Source: Spirodela intermedia
Lineage: Eukaryota; Streptophyta; Magnoliopsida; Alismatales; Araceae
Length of the DNA: 64,000 nucleotides
Reading direction: 5' to 3'
NCBI GenBank assembly: GCA_902729315.2
Contig: LR746265.1
Span: 8,055,392-8,119,391 of the forward strand
Under the pieces are notes generated by a model. It was given only the letters and a program-made list of their open reading frames with translations, had not been told where the DNA came from and searched no databases. Positions 23,355 to 34,298 of the stretch are shown here, piece by piece (the first letter of the stretch is position 1; each line of letters starts with the position of its first letter). Position numbers and translations under genes: made by a program.

Positions 23355-24652
23355 TAATATGACTTAGTTATTGTATAATCAATCATTTCAATTTAAAATT
23401 TATAAAACTAGAAAATTTTAATTTTTAGATATTGAAAAGTATTTTTAAACAAATAAATTGATTCTAATTCAATAAAAGTTCTAAAAATAGTTGAACTTTT
23501 TTAGGTTAATCACAAAGATGTAATATAATATTAGACATTATTTTAGAGTTTTTCTTAAAGAAGATGATTTTTTTATAAATTTTAGACTAAGAAATGAAAA
23601 TGAAATATATTTAAAATTCACTAAAAAGGGAAATAAGGGTGTACACATCAGGATGACATCAGCGCCCGATGAACGTGAATCGAGCAAAAATAAAGTTCCA
23701 CCCGGTGATTCTTATGTAAGCGATTAAAAATGATTTAATTTGTTAAATTAAGATTTGTAAAAGTTAGAAGAATCATAATTGAATGAAAAATCCTTTGAAA
23801 AATTTAAATCACATAAATTATCACTAAATGATGTAAAAATTAAGTTGCAAGAAAGGCAAAGTTCCGACCTCGTGATAATGATCATTGGAATTCTATGTGT
23901 ACAAGAGGATCATCAAACGATGTCCACAACCTCAAAGACTCTCTTTGGACATGGATGACTTAGACATTTGTTAGATCTCTTTTCAAAGTCTAGAAAATGA
24001 TAGTGAAAGTTAAACTAATTAAATAAAATTATAAAATAGAGTCTAACATTACGGTGGCAATATGTCGACGATGCACTAGAATCTTGGGCATTCGAAAGGA
24101 TTATCATGTATTGTCTATAGCCTTGAAGGCTCTCCTTAAACAAAGATGATGTGGGCAATCTCTAGATCTTTAAAGTCTAGAGATCAATAAAATAGGTTGT
24201 CGAATCATCTCTAGTAGCTATCACCTAGTAGAGCAGAAAAACGACTTGTGGCTTCTAGTAGTTTTCACTTGACGGAGAGGAGCTGACTAGGGGTGGCGTA
24301 CGTCTAAAGGAGCTTCATCCTCTAACTTGCACAATAGAGGAGACTCTTTATTACATCTGGTATGCTCTCAAGAGATGATGATTCGTCTCTTGACAAATTG
24401 TTGTCTTCCCAACGACAACTTGTTCGTCGATCAATCAAAGATAATTTACTCAATAGATTTGTAATCCTTTATCGTGAATCATTCAGAAATTTTAGTAATG
24501 ATGCTCTACAAATCACATTGATTAGATTTTTGTCAATGATTGAGCAATTTTGCGGCTTAATCCTTCACTGGTACTCTATAAGAATATTGTGATTTAATCA
24601 GATAAAAATATGATTCAAACCCTTGCCGGTCATCCTCCTGCATGAGAGAGTG
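23355..24652 (-). repeat. Element A 5' LTR, truncated
   Basis: It starts at the degenerate terminus TAATATGACTTAG and follows the LTR consensus for about 1.3 kb, including the same internal duplication as the LTR at 12656. It breaks off after TGCATGAGAGAGTGAAAT, where plus-strand RNase H sequence begins. The last few hundred bases and the ACTTATCA end are missing. Confidence 0.75.
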
Positions 24653-24654
24653 AA

Positions 24655-24834
24655 ATTTTGAATCAATAGATTGATAAAAAACCAGTCGCAATTTATTATG
24701 CAAGTAAAACTCTAGCTGATGCTCAATTAAATTACACTACGACTGAAAAAGAATTGTTTGCTATTGTATTAGCTTTAGATAAATTTCGCTCATACTTGTT
24801 AGGAATGAAAGTGATTGTTTATATAGATCATTCT
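24655..24834 (+). pseudogene. Element B RNase H, first part
   Basis: The plus frame reads YYASKTLADAQLNYTTTEKE, then LDKFRSYLLGMKV and VYIDHS, the central and C-terminal RNase H motifs including the catalytic D of the T/I-D-H triplet. It breaks at the S-family insertion directly after HS. Confidence 0.85.
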
Positions 24835-26831
24835 TGATGGCGAGCGAGACCCATCTCCATCAGCTCAGGAGACATTGACAGTCTGAGTTCAGCTCGATCG
24901 ACGTGCAAAGATGAAGGGGCCTGGCTTTCGCTACATAGCCTAGCCCTTTGGGACATTCCACCTCCACGACGACGATGAGCTCGAGCTCACCCTTATCTTT
25001 CTTTGTATTTTCACGTTGACTTGTTGGGCCTCGCGTTTGTGTGTTAGTGGGCCCAATTCTATGTGTGTGTGTTGTTGTTTGTCTCCCTTTCTTTAGGGTT
25101 TTATTGGGTCTCTCTCTTGAGGCCCAATTAAAAACCCTAAGGGGGGGGGGACCTATGTTTCTTTCCTTTTGGGCCTCTTTTGAGGCTTATTTGGGTCTTC
25201 ATTTGAGGCCCACTTAAGCACCGTACAAGGGCCCTCCTCTTTCTCCTTTTAGGGGAGCTTATTTGGTCTCTCTTTTAGAGGCCTCACATTTGTGTGTTAG
25301 CGGGCCTTTTTGTGGCTTATGGGCTTAAGGGCCTCAAGTGGGCCCACCTCCCCTTAGCCCACTTGTGGGCCCTATATAAGGGAAGGTAGGACCCCCCCTC
25401 AACCAGAAGTGCCAAATTTTGGGAGAGATTATCCTTTGTGAGTTACCTTCTTCGTGACCTAGGGTAGGGAGGGAGAGGAAGGCCATCGATACCCTTTGAG
25501 GACTTCATTCATCATGACACTGCTGCCTAAAAAGTCCCGCTGCCACCTAAGACCAATTGCTGCCACTGGACATCTTCATTGCCGCCCATGAGATCGCCGC
25601 CATCATCGAACGAAATGGTCGCAGTTGCCACTGCAATTGCCACCACCTTTGCTAGAACTCCGTCATGCCGTCGTGATGAAAGGGGCTTGCTTCACCTCCC
25701 TACGAGCTGTCGCTGAGTACTCTGCCGGAGTCTGTGGACTCCCAATTTGACCACCACCTCCTCCTTCAGAACTCCACCATAAACTCGCCGGAGCCGCCAT
25801 TCGCTGCTCTGCCTAGTCACTGGCCATTCGCCGACGAATGCCTACCTACCACCAATGTTGGGAGAGACCCTACAGTCGTGCCGACAAGCTAGATCCAGTC
25901 CAAGCTCCTCACAGGCCCCCGCCAGAGTTTCTTGATGATCCGCCGCCGTCATGCCGTTTTCGGCGCCGCCTAGCCCAGGAGGGCTCAACTGTCCCTAGTA
26001 TCATTGGCCAGATCATCTCCTTCCTCTACTCCGATTCCCAGCACTGCTAGAGAAGGCTGATTCTTTTGGCGACGGTTGGGCTTCCGCCCAACCGCCAACG
26101 CTTGGCCTTCCCACCGAAGTGCCGCCGCCGCACGCTCCCCACATGTCGGCTCCTACGGCCCATGCGCCCACCTGGCACCGCCGCCTGTGTGCCCTGAGGC
26201 AGGCCGTGCGGCTTGCCACGCACACCCACTAGCATGCCCTTCGGCCCACCAGCAAGCCCACGCCCACGCCGACCGCACCACGCCTTAGGACGACGACTAC
26301 TATGACTCTTGACTAGAACCTACCATCGATGTTGAGCATCGCTCTTCACCGGACATCTCTACTTACGTCGAGTCTCCACTCCATCATGACCTGCCGGGCT
26401 ACGCAGCCCTAAAGGTTAACTTCGTACCCCTTCTTACTTAAGTTTAATTATCTTTCGAAGGGTTTTCTCAGCTCACTTCCACCGCCATCATGAGAACCTA
26501 GATAGGATAGGACGGGTTATAGGATCGTGACTTTTGACGCTACGTCAGACTCATCACCATTCGTGAGCTGCAACCCTAGGCTACTTCATGACGATTGTTC
26601 CGCTGTCTATCCGAACGTGGACCGAGAGGGTCTCACACTTATCATCATCAAGTATTTCCTCGGGTTGTCCTTGGTTGATAGTGTATATTAGTATGCTTAC
26701 TTGTACTTGGGTTAGGTGGTCAGACCTAAAGTCTACTGTCCATACATTCTTATCAGATCAGTCTGATTGCCCCATCTCAGGTCTTGAGTTTCATTGATTA
26801 GGTACAAGGGTTCTCGCCCCATCCTACATCA
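24835..26831 (+). mobile_element. S-family solo LTR, copy S1
   Basis: This 1997-bp element starts TGATGGCGAGCGAG, ends CCTACATCA, and is flanked by ATTCT (24830-24834) and ATTCC (26832-26836), a target duplication with one change. The TG...CA ends, 5-bp target repeat, internal TATA and lack of any protein domain fit a solo LTR of an unidentified family. A U3-like part (about 24840-25370) is rich in GGGCC/GGCCC motifs arranged as inverted repeats. A TATA box at 25372-25380 is followed by about 1.4 kb of GC-rich sequence. It has one unit of the minisatellite that is expanded in the other copies. Confidence 0.85.
25372..25380 (+). promoter_or_regulatory. TATA box of S1, inside a palindrome
   Basis: CTATATAAG lies between the arms of an inverted repeat (ACCTCCCCTTA at 25346-25356, TAAGGGAAGGT at 25377-25387) that also contains GCCCACTTGTGGGC. 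Transcription would run rightward into element B. Confidence 0.6.
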
Positions 26832-27636
26832 ATTCCACTATTAAGTTTCTTTTAGCCAAGAAAGAAGCTAAACCGAGATTAATTCAATGGATACTTTTAT
26901 TACAAGAATTTGATTTAGATATCAAGAACAAGAATGGCAACAAGAATTACATCACAGACTATTTATCTTGACTTCATGTGTCTAACAACTTACCTATTCT
27001 CAACTCTTTTCGTGATGAACATTTATTAAAAGTTGATACATGTACACTACCATGGAATGAACATATTTTGAATTATTTAGTGACAAGTCAAGTGACCACA
27101 AGTTGGTCAACGAACATGAAACATAAGTTCTTTAGTGACCTTAAGTTTTCTTTTTGGGAAGAACCATTTCGTCTAGGAATTAACCAAATTCTGCATAGAT
27201 ATGTACTTGAAGAGGAGCAGTTTAGCATACTAACCATGTGCCATTCTTCTGCATGTGGAGGGTATTTTGCATCTAAAAGACTGCAGAAATTGTTTTACAA
27301 TGTGGATTTTATTGGCCTACTATTTTTCAAGATTCTCATAAATTTTGTAGGACATGTACCACATGCCAAGTCATGGTAAACATCTCGAAGAAGGATGTGA
27401 TGCCACTTCAACCAATTTTGGAAGTAGAAATATTTGACCTTTGGGGGATCGATTTTATGGGTCCATTCCCTTCCTTTGTAGGTGATGAATATATTCTATT
27501 AGTTGTTGATTATGTTTCCAAATGGGTAGAAGTCACCCCCACTAGAACTAATGATCATAAAATTGTATGCAAGTTCATCGTACAAAATATTTTTTCTAGA
27601 TTTGGCTGTCCTCATGCTATCATTAGTGATGGTGGG
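26832..27636 (+). pseudogene. Element B RNase H end and integrase, first part
   Basis: The frame resumes with FLLAKKEAKPRLIQW, LLLQEFDLDI and a stop at the end of RNase H. Then comes an integrase N-terminal part with MCHSSACGGYFASKRL (zinc-finger region). A frameshift follows near 27370, then FDLWGIDFMGPFPS, ILLVVDYVSKWVE and IISDGG with both core aspartates. The frame is cut at 27636 by the second S insertion. Confidence 0.85.
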
Positions 27637-29778
27637 TGATGCAGGATGGGGCGAGAACCCTCTAAACCTGATCGAGGAAACTTGAGTCCCGAGATGGGAC
27701 AGTCGGACCAATCTGATTAGAAGGTTTGGACCCTACACTCTAGGTTTGACCACATAACCTAAGTACATGTAGGCATACCAATATGCACGATCAACCCAAG
27801 ACAACCTGAGGAAACACTCGACGATGATAAGCGTGAGGCCCTATTGGTCCACATCTAGACAGACGGCGGAACAATCATCATGAGGTAGCCTAGGGCTGTA
27901 GCTCACAAATGGTGGCAAATCTGGCGCAGCATCAGAAGTCACGATCCGATAACCGTCCTATCCTGTCTACGTTCTCCTGATGGTGGAGGAGATGAGCCAA
28001 GAAAACCCTTTGAGAGATAATTAAACTTAAGAGAAAGGGGTACAGAGCTAACCTTCGGGGTTGTGCAGTCCGGCAGGTCATGACAGAGTGGAGATTCAAC
28101 GAAGGTAGAGACGTCCGGCGAAGAGCGATGCTCAGTGTCGACGGTCGGTCCTGGTCGAGAGTCACGGAAGTCGTTGTCTTAGGGTGTGGCACAATAGGCA
28201 TGGGCGTGGGCCTGCAGGGGGGCCAAAGGGCACGCTAGCGGGCGTGGCCCGCTGGTGGGCCGAAGGGCACGATAGCAGGCACGCACGGCAAGCCGCACGG
28301 CGTGCCCTAGGGCATGCGGGCGGTGGCACCGGGTGGGCGCGCGGGCCGCAAGAGCCGGTGCGCGGGGCGCACGCGGCAGTAGTGCTTCGGCAGGAAGGCT
28401 GAGCGTCAGCAGCGCCTCGGCAGGAATGCCGAGCGTTGACATTCGGCGAGAAGGCCGAGCGTTAGCGGTGCTTCGGCAGGAATGCCGAGTGTCAGCGGCG
28501 CTTCGGCGGGAATGCCGAGCGTCAGCGGTTGGGCGGAGACCCAACCATCGCTGGAAGGATCGGCCTCTCTAGCAGCGCTGAGAAGTGGAGCAGAAAGGAG
28601 ACGATCTGGCCGACGATACCAAGGAGGGTTGAGCTCTCCTGGTCTAAGCAGCGCCGGAAACGGCGCGACGGCAGCGGAGCGTCGGGAAACTCCGGCGGGG
28701 GCCTGTGTGGAGCTTGGACTGGTTCTGGCATCAGCATGGCTGTAGGGTCTCTTCCGACGTCGGCGCTAGGTTGGCGTTCGTCGGTGAACGGCCAGCGACT
28801 GGGTAGAGCAGCGGAGGGCGGCTCCGGCGAGTTTATGGTGGAGTTTTGGAGGAAGAGGCAGCAGTCGAACCAGGAGTCGAGAGACTTCGGCGGAGTGCTC
28901 AGCGACGGCTCGTAGGGAGGCGAAGCAAGCCCCTTTCGTCACGACGGCGTGACGGGGTTCCAGCAGAGGCGGCAGCGGCTGCAGCGGCAACCGCGACCGT
29001 TTCGTCTGGTGATGGCGGCGAGCTCCCGGGCGGCAATGAGATGGCCGGCGGCGGCAGTGGTCTCAGGCGGCGGCGGGACTTCTCGAGCAGCAGCGTCACG
29101 AGGAACGAAGTCCTCGAACGGCCTTCCGCTTCCTCCTTCCCTCCCTATCCTAGATCACAGAGAAGGTACTCACAAAACGATAATCTCTCTCAAAAATACG
29201 GTGCTCTCTTAAGGGAGGGTCCTACCTCCCCTTATATGGGGCCCACAAGTGGGCTAAGGGGAGGTGGGCCCACTTGAGGCCCTCAAGCCCATAAGCCACA
29301 AAAGGCTACAAAGGGGCTTATTGGGCCTCTTAAAGAGAGACCCAATAAGCTCCCCTAAAAGGAGAAAGAGGAGGGCCCTCTTACGGTGCTTAAGTGGGCC
29401 TCAAATGAAGACCCAAATAAGCCCCAAAAGAGGCCCCAAAGGAAAGACACATAGGTCCCCCCCCCCCTTAGGGTTTTAATTGGGCCTCAAAAGAGAGACC
29501 TAATAAAACCCTAAAGAAAGAGAAACACAAACAACAACACACACATAGAATTGGGCCTGCTAACACAAAAATGCGAGGCCCAACAAGTCAACATTAAAGT
29601 ACAAAGAAAGATATGAGTGAGCTCGACTTCGTCGTCGTCGCGGAGGTGGAATGTCGTTGTCCCGAAAGGCTAGGCTGTGTAGTGAAAGCCAGGCTCCTTC
29701 GTCTTCACGCATTGATCGGGCTGAACTCAGATTACTAGTGGCTTTTGAGCTGATGGAGATGGGTCCCGCTCGCCATCA
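27637..29778 (-). mobile_element. S-family solo LTR, copy S2, inverted relative to S1
   Basis: This 2142-bp element is flanked by perfect target repeats GTGGG (27632-27636 and 29779-29783). On the plus strand it starts TGATGCAGGATGGG and ends CTCGCCATCA, the reverse complement of S1. Its TATA (29230-29239, minus) faces left. It has about five minisatellite units. It splits the integrase exactly between IISDGG and the resumed HF...ATHYHMQANGQ part. Confidence 0.9.
28382..28528 (-). repeat. 30-bp minisatellite in S2, five units
   Basis: Units are of the type GCTTCGGCAGGAATGCCGAG plus a CGTCAGCGG-like tail. The third unit is a few bases short. The same site has one unit in S1 (26096-26125) and three in S3 (40362-40451). 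Confidence 0.85.
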
Positions 29779-29783
29779 GTGGG

Positions 29784-30500
29784 TCTCATTTTAATAATTT
29801 CTACTTTCAAAATTTACTTAAAAAATATGGAGTACAGCATAGGATGGCAACACACTATCATATGCAAGCTAATGGACAAGTGGAATTGAGCAATAGAAAA
29901 ATCAAGAAGAACTTGAAGAAAATCATATGGCCTAATGGTAAAGATTGGGCCGAGAAGCTTCTTGATGCACTTTGGACCTATAGAACAACATTTAAAAATC
30001 CCATTGGCATGTCTCTTTTCTGCCTGATTTATGGCAAAGCATATCATTTACTTGTTGAAATTGAGCATTGAGCATATTGGACCATAAAACAACTTAATGT
30101 TTCCTTAGATCATGTAGGAAAGTAACATGTTCTTCAATTGCAGGAACTACAAGAATTATAAAATAAAACTTATGAGAATTCAAACATCTACAAGGCCAAG
30201 CTTAAAGCATTTCACGACAAGAAGATCAATCGTAAATCATTTTATCAAAATCAGTTGGTTTGGTTGTATAATTCTCATTTAAAATTATTTCTAAATAAGC
30301 CCAAATCTCATTGGGATGGTCCATTCATTGTTGTGCAGAGTTTTAATTCAGGAGCTGTTTTAATAACAGATCCTAAAATAGGTAAAACATCTAAACTTAA
30401 TGGGCAGTGCTTAAAGCCTTACATAGAGTATGAGCAGCAAGTAGCCTCGATCTCCATTAGTCTACAACAGCTAGAGCCATATACTATTTGCCATTGATTA
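29784..30500 (+). pseudogene. Element B integrase, C-terminal part
   Basis: The frame resumes with ATHYHMQANGQVELSNRKIK, then WAEKLLDALWTYRTTFKNPI (the catalytic E region lies just before it), then after stops KAFHDKKI, the GPF.V segment (DGPFIVVQSF) and LKPY, the usual end of Athila/Tat integrases. Internal stops near 30070 and 30160 show it is dead. Confidence 0.85.
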
Positions 30501-31550
30501 CTTCAATAGCTGCAGTTTATTTTTTGTTGTTTGCTTTCAGTTCTTTGATTTCATCATGTTTAGCATTTTGTTTGAATTTACTTGCAAGTTGTCACTTTCT
30601 TATTTTCACGTAGAAGTTTAAGCTTCATCCAAGAGTTGTTCACCATCAATCTAGACTGATTTGCCATGTTTTACTTCCTTACACTCTTGCACCTATTTTC
30701 TGAGATTCGTTATCTATTTGTGATTTATTTCTTTCTTCTCATGCTACATTGAGGACAATGTAAACTATAGGGGGGGGGAGGCATTAGGTGCATGACATTA
30801 CCCTTATATGAGTTTTAGGTCTGCAGTGCATGTAACTAGAATTTATAAATTTTCATGAACTTGTGTATATGAATCAAATTTTCATTGATCATGAGTTGAT
30901 TTTATGGTCATGAGTTTCTCTTTTGGGATTGAAATCAATAAATTGAATCTTATTCGATCTTGATAATAAATAGTTGAACTGCTTTTGAATTAGCCAATGC
31001 ATTGTCGAATCATTAGTCATGTTTATACTTGAGGCAAGATTAGACTAGTGAAGAGCACACTAGCCAAAAGAAACAAATGAAATAGAAAGTGAATAATGGT
31101 AGTAAGCACCTTAGCTGGTCCTGTGGGGCTTCCACATGTGAGATTCAGACCAGAAAGGTTTGTATGATACCTACTATGACATGCAGTGTAAAGGCCCAAA
31201 AGCATGCAAAAAAGAGGGATTTCCCAATTGCCCCATGAAGATTTCACATGTGAGACTAGGGCAAACTAAAAGAATTGTCGATGGGAAAGCTACCTGCATG
31301 GAAAGTAAGAAACATTGAGTAAGCTATTGTAATTTAGCTGTGTCATGATCATAATCACTCAAGGAAATATGACATGAACAAAATGCAGAAGTTAATCTTG
31401 AAACTAAGTAAACTAGAAATATGTGAGCATAAATCTGATTGTTGACCTTCATAATTTGAAAGTATATTTTAAAGTTCATAAAAATGGAACATGAAGCAGA
31501 AGAATGCAAAATCCCTCTCATGAATAATTCATCACTAAGGGACTAGCAAT
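30501..31550 (+). other. Element B 3' non-coding region
   Basis: It begins soon after the integrase. TTGAGGACAATGTAAACTAT followed by a run of nine G at 30770-30778 resembles the sequence found after integrase in this lineage. I see no env-like frame. Confidence 0.55.
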
Positions 31551-31568
31551 GAGTTAAGTTGGGGGGTA
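31551..31568 (+). promoter_or_regulatory. Element B polypurine tract
   Basis: AGTTAAGTTGGGGGGTA lies immediately before TGATAATGCATAAATAATGC, the start of the 3' LTR. Confidence 0.7.
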
Positions 31569-32720
31569 TGATAATGCATAAATAATGCATTATATATGAG
31601 GTATATCACATCAAAGCTCGTGATTTTAAGACACAAATTCATTGATTTACTAATGAATTCTCATGTTTAGGGCACCCATTGACGTTCATACACATTTTAC
31701 ATATTTCATTTGTTTCTCATTAGATTATACACTTTTAGATACCGTATATACATCATGTGAGAACACGATATAATTCCTTGTCTTCTAACCATGTGAGCTT
31801 CATATGTTCAACATTAGCATACAGCTTATTAAGGAGCAAAGACCGCACTTGGTCATGGAGTGAAGAATCATGAGTTTAAGGCTCATAATAACATAAGGAG
31901 AAGCAAGCAAAGTGGACTAAAATGAAGAGTTGTGGGCATAAGGCCCATATTCACTTAGAGGACGTCATTCAAAGAGGGGAGAAGGAGGATCCACTGCCCA
32001 CTCAAAAGAAAGGAAGCATTGATTTAATGATCAAGATACATACTTATCAAGAGGCACACAAGAAGGCATGAAGGGGGATCCATTGTCCACGTAAAGAGGA
32101 AGCAGGTCAATTGTTGATTTAAGGGTTAATCACGCATTGTAAGAATTAGAGAGAGAAGGAGGGGCATCCCAATAGGGTTCAAAGGGTCCCAAGCTCCATA
32201 CCTCGCAATTGGTGTGTTGTTTGTTCATCATCAGGTGATTCACCTTGAATGAGATTCCCTCCCATGACTAGCAGCTAGCACCCTCTCCTAGTGGAAATAA
32301 GGAAGAAGACATGGTGATAATCAGGTTGGTTTTGAAGAACCGATGAGTCGGATGTCTTTAGTTAGAAAGTAGATTTGATTAGCATTAGAGTTGGTCATAC
32401 AAGCCCTTTGACCATGTAGCATTACCCATGTGATAATCAGGTTCGTTTCACATCTCACCCCTTTTCTTTCCTTTTGCTTCTCATTTCTTCTTCTTCGTAA
32501 TTTTTGTTATTGATGTCAATTTTAATCAACAAATAAAAGTAAACTCTACCTATCATTCTTTGAGGATCGATTTCCCAACTTACCACAGTACTAAGCTATT
32601 TCAGAATATAATCTAAAAGAATAAACATAGGAGTATAAATACTATTGATAAACTAATTTTGGGGCTATTCAATGACCCTCAAAAGTAAATTATCAATGAT
32701 GCACATGTGTGCAAAGTGAA
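31569..32720 (+). repeat. Element B 3' LTR, left part
   Basis: It starts TGATAATGCATAAATAATGC, with an 8-bp inverted repeat (TAATGCAT at 31572-31579, ATGCATTA at 31585-31592). No second copy is in the window, so its end is not fixed. It is interrupted by element C at 32720. Confidence 0.5.
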
Positions 32721-34298
32721 TGACGTGACTTAGTCATTGTATAGTAAATCACGCAAATTTAAAATTTATAAAACTAGAAAATATGAATTTTAGGATATTT
32801 AGAAGTATTTTTGAATAAATATATCAATTATAATTCAGTAAAACTTCCAAAAATAATGGTAATTTTATAAATTGATTAAGGGATGTAACATAAGATCTGG
32901 TAATTATTCAGAATTTTTCTTAAAGAATACTATTTTCTATGAATTTTATACTAGGAAATAAAAACAAAATAAGAGTACGGATGTTAGGATGACATCACGT
33001 CGGACGAACGTGAATTGGGTGGAAATAGAGTTCTATCTTGTGATTCTTACAAAAGTGATTACAGATGATTTAATTCATCAAATTAAGATCTGTAAAAGTC
33101 AGAACAATCATAATTGAATGAAGTATATCTTTGTAAATTTAAATGAAGTGAAAATTAAGTTGAAAGTATGAAAATAGAGTTCCGATGTTGCAGCGGCAAT
33201 GCATCGACGATGCACTAGAATCCTGAGCGTTCAGAAGGATTGTCGTGTAGTGTCTACAGTCTCAAAGTCTCTCCTTGGACAAGGATGATGTGGGCAATTT
33301 CTAAATCTCCTTGCAAACTAGAGATCAATGAAATGGGTTGTTGAATCATCTCTGGCGGCTGTCACCTAGCAGAGCGGAAAAATGGTGGCTTTGCAGCTCT
33401 CCGGCGGCTGTCACTCGATGGAGAAGAGCTAGATGGAGGTGGGGCGCATGTTAAGGAGTTTCATCCTTAGGTCCCCGCAACAAGAGGAGGCTCTTCTAGT
33501 ATGCTCTCAGGTGGCGGCGACTCATCTTTGGGTGGATCGTCTTCTTGCCGACAATGACTTGTTCATCGATCAATTGGAGATGCTTTACTCGATAGATTCG
33601 CAATCCTTTTATCGCGAATCATTTAGTAATTTTAGTAACAATGTTCCGCGAATCATGTTGATGAGATTTTCACCGATGATCCAACAATTCTAGTTGCTTA
33701 ATCCTTCACTGGCAATATGCAGGAAAGTCACGATAATCAAATAAAAAATATGAGTTTTAGCTCTTAGGAGGATTCAAACCCATGTCGGTTGCTCGCTCCC
33801 TTTCTAGGGAAAGTGTGACGTGGGTTTAGTCCCACATTACTTGTGCACTGAAGTTTCAGGTGAATATATAATAATGTTACATTTGAAAGCAAGTCCCTTT
33901 CTCGCACGTGTACGACTACTCCTTGCCCCACAGCTGGCTGGCCACTAGTGACTTGGAAGGGGAGTGGCGCACATGTGCCCTTATTGGTCTAAGCTACTCG
34001 AGCCCTTGCTTGCAGCTACTTCTCGACTACACTTCCGACTTGCGGGCCTAATTGGCCAGCGAGTCTCCCTCATTTTGTTATATTTTTATTTCTTTTTCTT
34101 TTTCTTCATTTATCTCAAAAGTAAGATTGTAAAAATTATATAAATTCATATAAAATCACATAATTACCCAAAAATTCACGTTAATCAACTGAAAACTACT
34201 TTTCACATTTTAACACAAATATAAGTCTATTTATTATGAGTTAAGGTTAAAACTATATTATTTACTAATTATTAACTCATGATAATGAAGACTTATCA
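32721..34298 (-). repeat. Element C 3' LTR
   Basis: It is 1578 bp, from TGACGTGACTTAGTCATTG to GAAGACTTATCA. It lacks the internal duplication of element A's LTRs. The polypurine tract (minus: AAGTTGGGGGGTG) adjoins its right edge. Confidence 0.85.

Larger units (their letters stand above)
12656..24652 (-). mobile_element. Element A: Athila/Tat-like Ty3/gypsy LTR retrotransposon, decayed
   Basis: In minus-strand reading order it has a 5' LTR (23355-24652, right end lost), a primer-binding-like site, gag (about 22530-23140), protease (21890-22420), RT, RNase H and integrase (20434 down to 18290), a long 3' non-coding region, a polypurine tract (16189-16205) and a 3' LTR (12656-16188). All frames are broken. 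Two solo LTRs sit inside it (14223-15927 and about 20439-21686). Both terminal LTRs share an internal duplication lacking in the other copies, which supports pairing them as one element. Its right end is cut where plus-strand element B sequence begins. Confidence 0.8.
24653..32720 (+). mobile_element. Element B: Ty3/gypsy retrotransposon (Athila/Tat-like), 5' half missing
   Basis: The plus strand carries RNase H, integrase, a 3' non-coding region, a polypurine tract and the start of a 3' LTR. The 5' LTR, gag, protease and RT are absent. Family S elements interrupt RNase H (24835-26831) and integrase (27637-29778). Its 3' LTR is cut at 32720 by element C and may continue at 42143-42657. Confidence 0.75.

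Noticed and set aside
28179-29277. Several overlapping ORFs of 70-143 codons on both strands
   Set aside because: They fall inside the S-family LTR S2, are not shared in frame by S1 or S3, and reflect high GC and few stops.
24653-30500. Possibility that the elements are integrated plant pararetrovirus DNA
   Set aside because: The presence of integrase, LTRs with 5-bp target repeats and polypurine tracts, and the absence of movement- or coat-protein motifs, point to Ty3/gypsy retrotransposons.
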